DNA of 64,000 bases from Bacillus sp. es.034 (GTDB lineage: Bacteria > Bacillota > Bacilli > Bacillales > Bacillaceae_B). The notes under the pieces are model-generated. The model ran no database searches, had not been told where the DNA came from, and saw only the letters and a list, made by a program, of their open reading frames with translations. Made by a program: the position numbers and the translations under genes. Shown one piece after another: positions 63,447 to 64,000 of the stretch. Each line of letters opens with the position of its first letter. Position 1 is the first letter of the stretch. Location of the stretch: positions 3,012,001 to 3,076,000 of the forward strand of contig NZ_PDIY01000001.1 in the NCBI RefSeq assembly GCF_002563655.1, read 5' to 3'.

Positions 63447-64000
63447 TCATACTGTTACTCTCTCTATACCAAGACCGGCTTTTGTCGGCATAGTAATCTT
63501 CCGACCGTTATAATGGATTCCACCGACTACAATATCGTCAGCCAGCATGAGTGGTGCGTCGAAATCAAACCGAGTGACGTTTTTCCTGCTTGCCGCAAAG
63601 TGGGCTGCAGCCGTTATTCCCAGTCTGGTTTCGATCATGCTGCCGACCATACATTCGACCCCGCACACTTCCGCTAGATCGTTTATTTTCTGAGCCTGGT
63701 AGATTCCCCCCGCTTTCATGAGTTTAATATTGATCAGATCTGCACTTCGGGTCTTTAATACTTCAAAAGCTTGGTATGGAGTGAACACACTTTCATCAGC
63801 CATGATAAGGGTATCGACCCCATCCGTGACCCTCTTCAAGCCTTCAATGTCATGTGCAGGCACTGGCTGCTCAACTAATTCGATATTCAGGCCAAGATCC
63901 TCCATCTTGCGAATCGCTCTGACTGCGGTTTTCGATTCCCATCCCTGATTGGCATCCAGGCGGATTTTGACATCATAACCGATTCGTTGGCGGATTTCGT
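63447..64000 (-). CDS. ykfB: L-Ala-D/L-Glu epimerase (YkfB), 5' end beyond the window
   Basis: The window holds only the C-terminal half (about 184 codons) of this enolase-superfamily epimerase, which isomerises L-Ala-D-Glu to L-Ala-L-Glu for peptide recycling. Metal and catalytic stretches visible are KIRLDANQGW, ELVEQPV (Glu ligand), IMADESVF (Asp ligand), INIKLMKAGG (Lys base) and GSMIETRLGI. It precedes ykfC by 17 bp. The gene is cut by the right edge, not truncated in nature. Confidence 0.92.
   Translation of the reverse strand, partial: EIRQRIGYDVKIRLDANQGWESKTAVRAIRKMEDLGLNIELVEQPVPAHDIEGLKRVTDGVDTLIMADESVFTPYQAFEVLKTRSADLINIKLMKAGGIYQAQKINDLAEVCGVECMVGSMIETRLGITAAAHFAASRKNVTRFDFDAPLMLADDIVVGGIHYNGRKITMPTKAGLGIERVTV

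Overview
The window looks like chromosomal DNA of a spore-forming member of the Bacillaceae, most like the Bacillus/Rossellomorea group. The evidence is the gene content: a YjcZ-type sporulation peptide, LysM-3D wall proteins, HemAT, GlpP-controlled glycerol genes, an RsbR-type STAS protein, half-size Spo0M proteins, the CypC peroxygenase, guaC with PurR-type boxes and a ykfBCD muropeptide operon. Codon use is low-GC Firmicute and TTG/GTG starts are frequent. The species call is inference. No rRNA, tRNA, CRISPR, transposase, integrase or prophage was seen.

Layout. 1-7 kb: a lytic transglycosylase, a YjcZ peptide, a betaine-type BCCT transporter, two paralogous LysM-3D wall proteins and the haem oxygen sensor HemAT. 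7-15.7 kb: methionine aminopeptidase, an LrgAB/CidAB-like pair, a DJ-1/PfpI protein, topoisomerase III, a Xaa-Pro dipeptidase, a type I holin-like toxin and a Nudix enzyme. 16-21 kb: the complete glycerol module glpP-glpF-glpK-glpD, with a terminator hairpin in the leaders of glpF and glpD (expected GlpP targets) and a CcpA-like site over the glpF promoter. 21-33 kb: aminopeptidase, HIT protein, acetyltransferases, a class C beta-lactamase-fold hydrolase, LD-carboxypeptidase, DacA, a SET protein, EcsC, a CNNM/CorC protein, and decayed genes. 33-45 kb: a class B PBP, small membrane proteins, CAP-LysM protein, azoreductase, a yybP-ykoY (Mn2+) riboswitch ahead of an FbpB-like/half-Spo0M operon, a cation efflux protein, and a 141-nt fully self-paired four-arm structure. 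45-52 kb: a cysteine-rich 27-aa peptide, an acyl-CoA dehydrogenase/ligase/MerR operon divergent from cypC, a decayed 2H phosphoesterase and guaC. 52-64 kb: STM3941 protein, methyltransferase, a 1025-aa acetyltransferase fusion preceded by a tiny ORF, an XRE-PAS regulator, an RsbR paralogue, a DUF3231 protein, a class A beta-lactamase-like hydrolase and ykfD-ykfC-ykfB running off the right edge.

The most unusual feature is a family of at least eight intergenic inverted-repeat elements. Each is bounded by a 13-base word (GAGGGACGGACCT and its complement). They fall mainly into 65-bp and 99-bp classes. Inner arm bases differ between elements but stay complementary within each, and three single genes are bracketed by a pair. 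Four lone copies of the word lie inside coding sequences. This resembles REPIN organisation, but no partner transposase is in the window.

Genes that work together: wall metabolism (lytic transglycosylase, LysM-3D pair, DacA, class B PBP, LD-carboxypeptidase, YkfB/C/D), glycerol catabolism (glpPFKD), and fatty-acid metabolism (acyl-CoA dehydrogenase, acyl-CoA ligase, MerR regulator, CypC).
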